48,104 bases of DNA, from positions 1-48,104 of the forward strand of contig CAMBQP010000014.1 of the NCBI GenBank assembly GCA_945869955.1, read 5' to 3'. A program made the translations under genes and the position numbers. The DNA is from Schlesneria paludicola DSM 18645 (GTDB lineage Bacteria; Planctomycetota; Planctomycetia; Planctomycetales; Planctomycetaceae). Positions 46,364 through 48,104 of this stretch are shown here, piece by piece; the first letter of the stretch is position 1; each line of letters starts with the position of its first letter. The notes below the pieces were generated by a model, which had not been told where the DNA came from, did no database searches, and saw only the letters and a list, made by a program, of their open reading frames with translations.

Positions 46364-47698
46364 ATGAGTTGCCAAGCCTCGACCATGATTGACCTATTGC
46401 TTGCCAAATTGCATTCCCAATCGATCGCGATGCGATCGCAATCCCTCGATCGACGAACATCGACTCGATTCCCGGCTGCTGACCGGTGGCTGTTAATGAC
46501 GATCCTGTTCATAGTAGGTTGCCGTTTCGAGAATCGACCTGCGAAAATAGCCCCCCCACCGGAGACGCAATCAGGGGCCGAAACCACCCCGGCGAACCTG
46601 CCACTGGCCGATTTTCGCCCGGAACCGATGCTGAACGTCACAAAACATCCCCTCGAACAAGCCCGATTTCCCGTGGTGGATGTTCACGTTCACCCCAAAA
46701 TTCGACTGGAAAACTCGACCAAACGACTTGATGAATTTGTGGAACTGATGGACGCCCAGAATATTGCGGTGGGGGTCAGTCTGGATGGGGGGTTGGGTGA
46801 GCAGCTGAATGCCCACTGCAAGTATCTCTGGACCCGACACCGCGACCGCTTCGTCATCTTTGCCAATATTGACTGGCAAGGGAAAGGGGAAGCGACCAAT
46901 CCCGCGACGTGGGATTGTCAGCAGCCCGATTTTGGAATTCGCATGGCCCAACAACTGGCTGCCGCGAAAGAGCAGGGGGCCTGTGGCCTGAAAGTCTTTA
47001 AAGACCTGGGGCTGGTCTATCGCAACCCCGATGGAACACTCGTCCGAGTCGATGACCCCCGCTGGGATCCGATCTGGGCGGCCTGTGGCGAACTCGGTTT
47101 TCCAGTCCTGATTCATACCGCAGACCCCAAGGCCTTCTTTCTGCCAATCGATGCCACGAATGAACGTTGGGAGGAATTGAAACGCCATCCAGAGTGGAGT
47201 TTTGCCGGGCCGGGTTTTCCCTCGTACGACGAGTTAATCGAACAGTTTCTCCACATTGTCGCCCGACATCCGCAAACAACTTTTATTGGGGCGCATGTCG
47301 CTTCGAGTGCCGAAGACCTGAGTGCCGTTTGTCGCTGGCTCGATACCTATCCCAATCTACACGTGGATCTGGCGGCCCGGATCGCGGAGCTTGGGCGACA
47401 ACCGTATACGTCACGAGAATTTTTTCTTCGATATGCAGATCGGATTTTGTTTGCCACAGATGGCCCACGTGCGGCCGAGCGACTCAAGTACCACTGGCGG
47501 TTTCTGGAAACCTATGACGAATATTTTCCGTACGCAGAAAACCCCTTTCCTCCCCAAGGTTTCTGGCAGATCTACGGCGTGGGCCTCCCGGACGAGGTTC
47601 TTCGTAAAGTCTACTTCGAGAACGCCTGCAAGTTAATCAGCGGCGTCCGGGAACGCCATCAAACCTTTGTGACACGTGCAGTGTCACCAGCGCCATGA
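46364..47698 (+). CDS. Amidohydrolase-2 family lipoprotein
   Basis: Up to 444 residues; starts at 46364, 46385 or 46430 are all possible and none has a clear ribosome-binding site. A hydrophobic segment (RWLLMTILFIVGC) ends in a lipobox-like VGC near residue 53, so the enzyme is probably lipid-anchored. The catalytic barrel has VVDVHVHP, KVFKDLGL, VLIHTADPKAF, TFIGAHVAS and LFATDGP, the usual metal ligands (HxH, a His on strand 6, an Asp late) of amidohydrolase-2 hydrolases and decarboxylases. The late IYGVGLPDEVLRKVYFENACKLI is family-typical. Substrate unknown. It lies 48 bases after the isomerase on the same strand. Confidence 0.85.
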   Translation: MSCQASTMIDLLLAKLHSQSIAMRSQSLDRRTSTRFPAADRWLLMTILFIVGCRFENRPAKIAPPPETQSGAETTPANLPLADFRPEPMLNVTKHPLEQARFPVVDVHVHPKIRLENSTKRLDEFVELMDAQNIAVGVSLDGGLGEQLNAHCKYLWTRHRDRFVIFANIDWQGKGEATNPATWDCQQPDFGIRMAQQLAAAKEQGACGLKVFKDLGLVYRNPDGTLVRVDDPRWDPIWAACGELGFPVLIHTADPKAFFLPIDATNERWEELKRHPEWSFAGPGFPSYDELIEQFLHIVARHPQTTFIGAHVASSAEDLSAVCRWLDTYPNLHVDLAARIAELGRQPYTSREFFLRYADRILFATDGPRAAERLKYHWRFLETYDEYFPYAENPFPPQGFWQIYGVGLPDEVLRKVYFENACKLISGVRERHQTFVTRAVSPAP

Positions 47699-47826
47699 AT
47701 CGCCGAGCGGCGAGCGATTCATTGACATCAAAACCCCCTCTGCTCAGCAGGGCTCTCTTGCCGAGCATCGTGGTCACCCTCTTCCTCACGGCGGTGTTCG
47801 AACTCCTTTCCTGAAAAGACGAGCAA

Positions 47827-48104
47827 ATGAGCCCTTCAGTGGCACAAAAAACAGTAGCCGAAGCAGACCAGTCAACAAGCGCGTTGCCGCTAATCCAGAT
47901 TGGAATCGTTGGTTGCGGGGAAGTGACGCGGGCCAAACACCTACCCAAGCTGCAGATGATCAAAGGGGTTAAAGTTGTCGTGGTGGCGGACGTGGATCAG
48001 GCCCGCTGTCGTGAAGTGGCCACTGCATTTGCCATTCCGCTGACTTGCGCGACGATGGAAGAGCTCTTGCAAACACCCGGACTCGATGCGGTCGCGATCT
48101 GTAC
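47827..48104 (+). CDS. Gfo/Idh/MocA oxidoreductase, N-terminal part (runs off the window)
   Basis: 92 codons are visible from the ATG at 47827, frame open at the edge. After a 24-residue polar lead comes the Rossmann fold start IGIVGCGEVTRAKHLPKL (GxGxxxxxxHLP pattern, NAD(P)-binding), then KVVVVADVDQARCREVA and a second strand LDAVAICT, as in glucose-fructose oxidoreductase/inositol dehydrogenase relatives. It oxidises or reduces a sugar or polyol with NAD(P). There is no signal peptide. The catalytic EKP motif and C-terminal domain are outside the window. It follows the amidohydrolase by 128 bases. Confidence 0.88.
   Translation, partial: MSPSVAQKTVAEADQSTSALPLIQIGIVGCGEVTRAKHLPKLQMIKGVKVVVVADVDQARCREVATAFAIPLTCATMEELLQTPGLDAVAIC

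Noticed and set aside
46428..46460. Clustered GATCG/GCGATCGC-like palindromes at the amidohydrolase start
   Set aside because: They fall within the coding frame and are too few to suggest a repeat array.

Overview
This window looks like chromosomal DNA of a planctomycete, order Planctomycetales. The basis is gene content: a PSCyt1/DUF1549/DUF1553 protein paired with a DUF1501 protein, a DUF1559 prepilin-type protein, a DUF1800 protein, TAT-exported enzymes, an FHA-GAF histidine kinase and a fused SecDF. A Schlesneria- or Planctopirus-like genome is my guess from overall flavour; there is no rRNA or other decisive marker. The DNA is moderately GC-rich, and many genes are separated by long spacers carrying degenerate short repeats.

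Layout. 1-460: two abutting transposase remnants, an IS91-type C-terminus and a RAYT-like N-terminus. 765-4438: two-gene unit of a c-type cytochrome-like PSCyt/PSD1 protein and a TAT-exported DUF1501 protein. 4553-7648: membrane block with an OFA-type MFS transporter plus its putative single-helix partner, a porin C-terminal remnant, a small two-helix channel-like protein and a four-helix membrane protein. 8297-9455: DUF1559 protein plus a tiny lipoprotein, then a strong terminator. 9629-10458: decayed HEAT/VWA-type gene. 10559-16634: MMPL/RND transporter, DUF1800 protein and a large exported protein. 17074-20709: ceramidase-like exported protein, then a lipoprotein made of five tandem NTF2-like modules.

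21024-27052 is a co-directional minus-strand housekeeping run read recA, HtrA-like protease, alaS, yaiI. It resembles the recA-recX-alaS order of other bacteria, with a protease in the recX position. 27341-28128 is a beta-propeller gene broken by two single-base insertions. 28350-33146 is the conserved tgt-yajC-secDF cluster (queuosine plus Sec export), closed by a 17-bp perfect terminator stem. 33513-35692 encodes a stand-alone receiver and an FHA-GAF histidine kinase. 36296-41718 carries a TPR protein, an MsbA-like ABC exporter with a natural C-terminal His5, and a UvrD/PcrA-type helicase. 41848-48104 carries a purple-acid-phosphatase-like enzyme, purH, and a probable catabolic set: TIM-barrel isomerase, amidohydrolase lipoprotein and the start of a Gfo/Idh/MocA oxidoreductase.

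I did not find a defence island, CRISPR array, prophage or unmistakable new multi-gene system. The most unusual items are the five-module NTF2-like lipoprotein, the channel-like protein with a non-canonical pore loop, the histidine kinase with an altered G1 box, and the number of recently or partly broken genes (four loci) in a short stretch.
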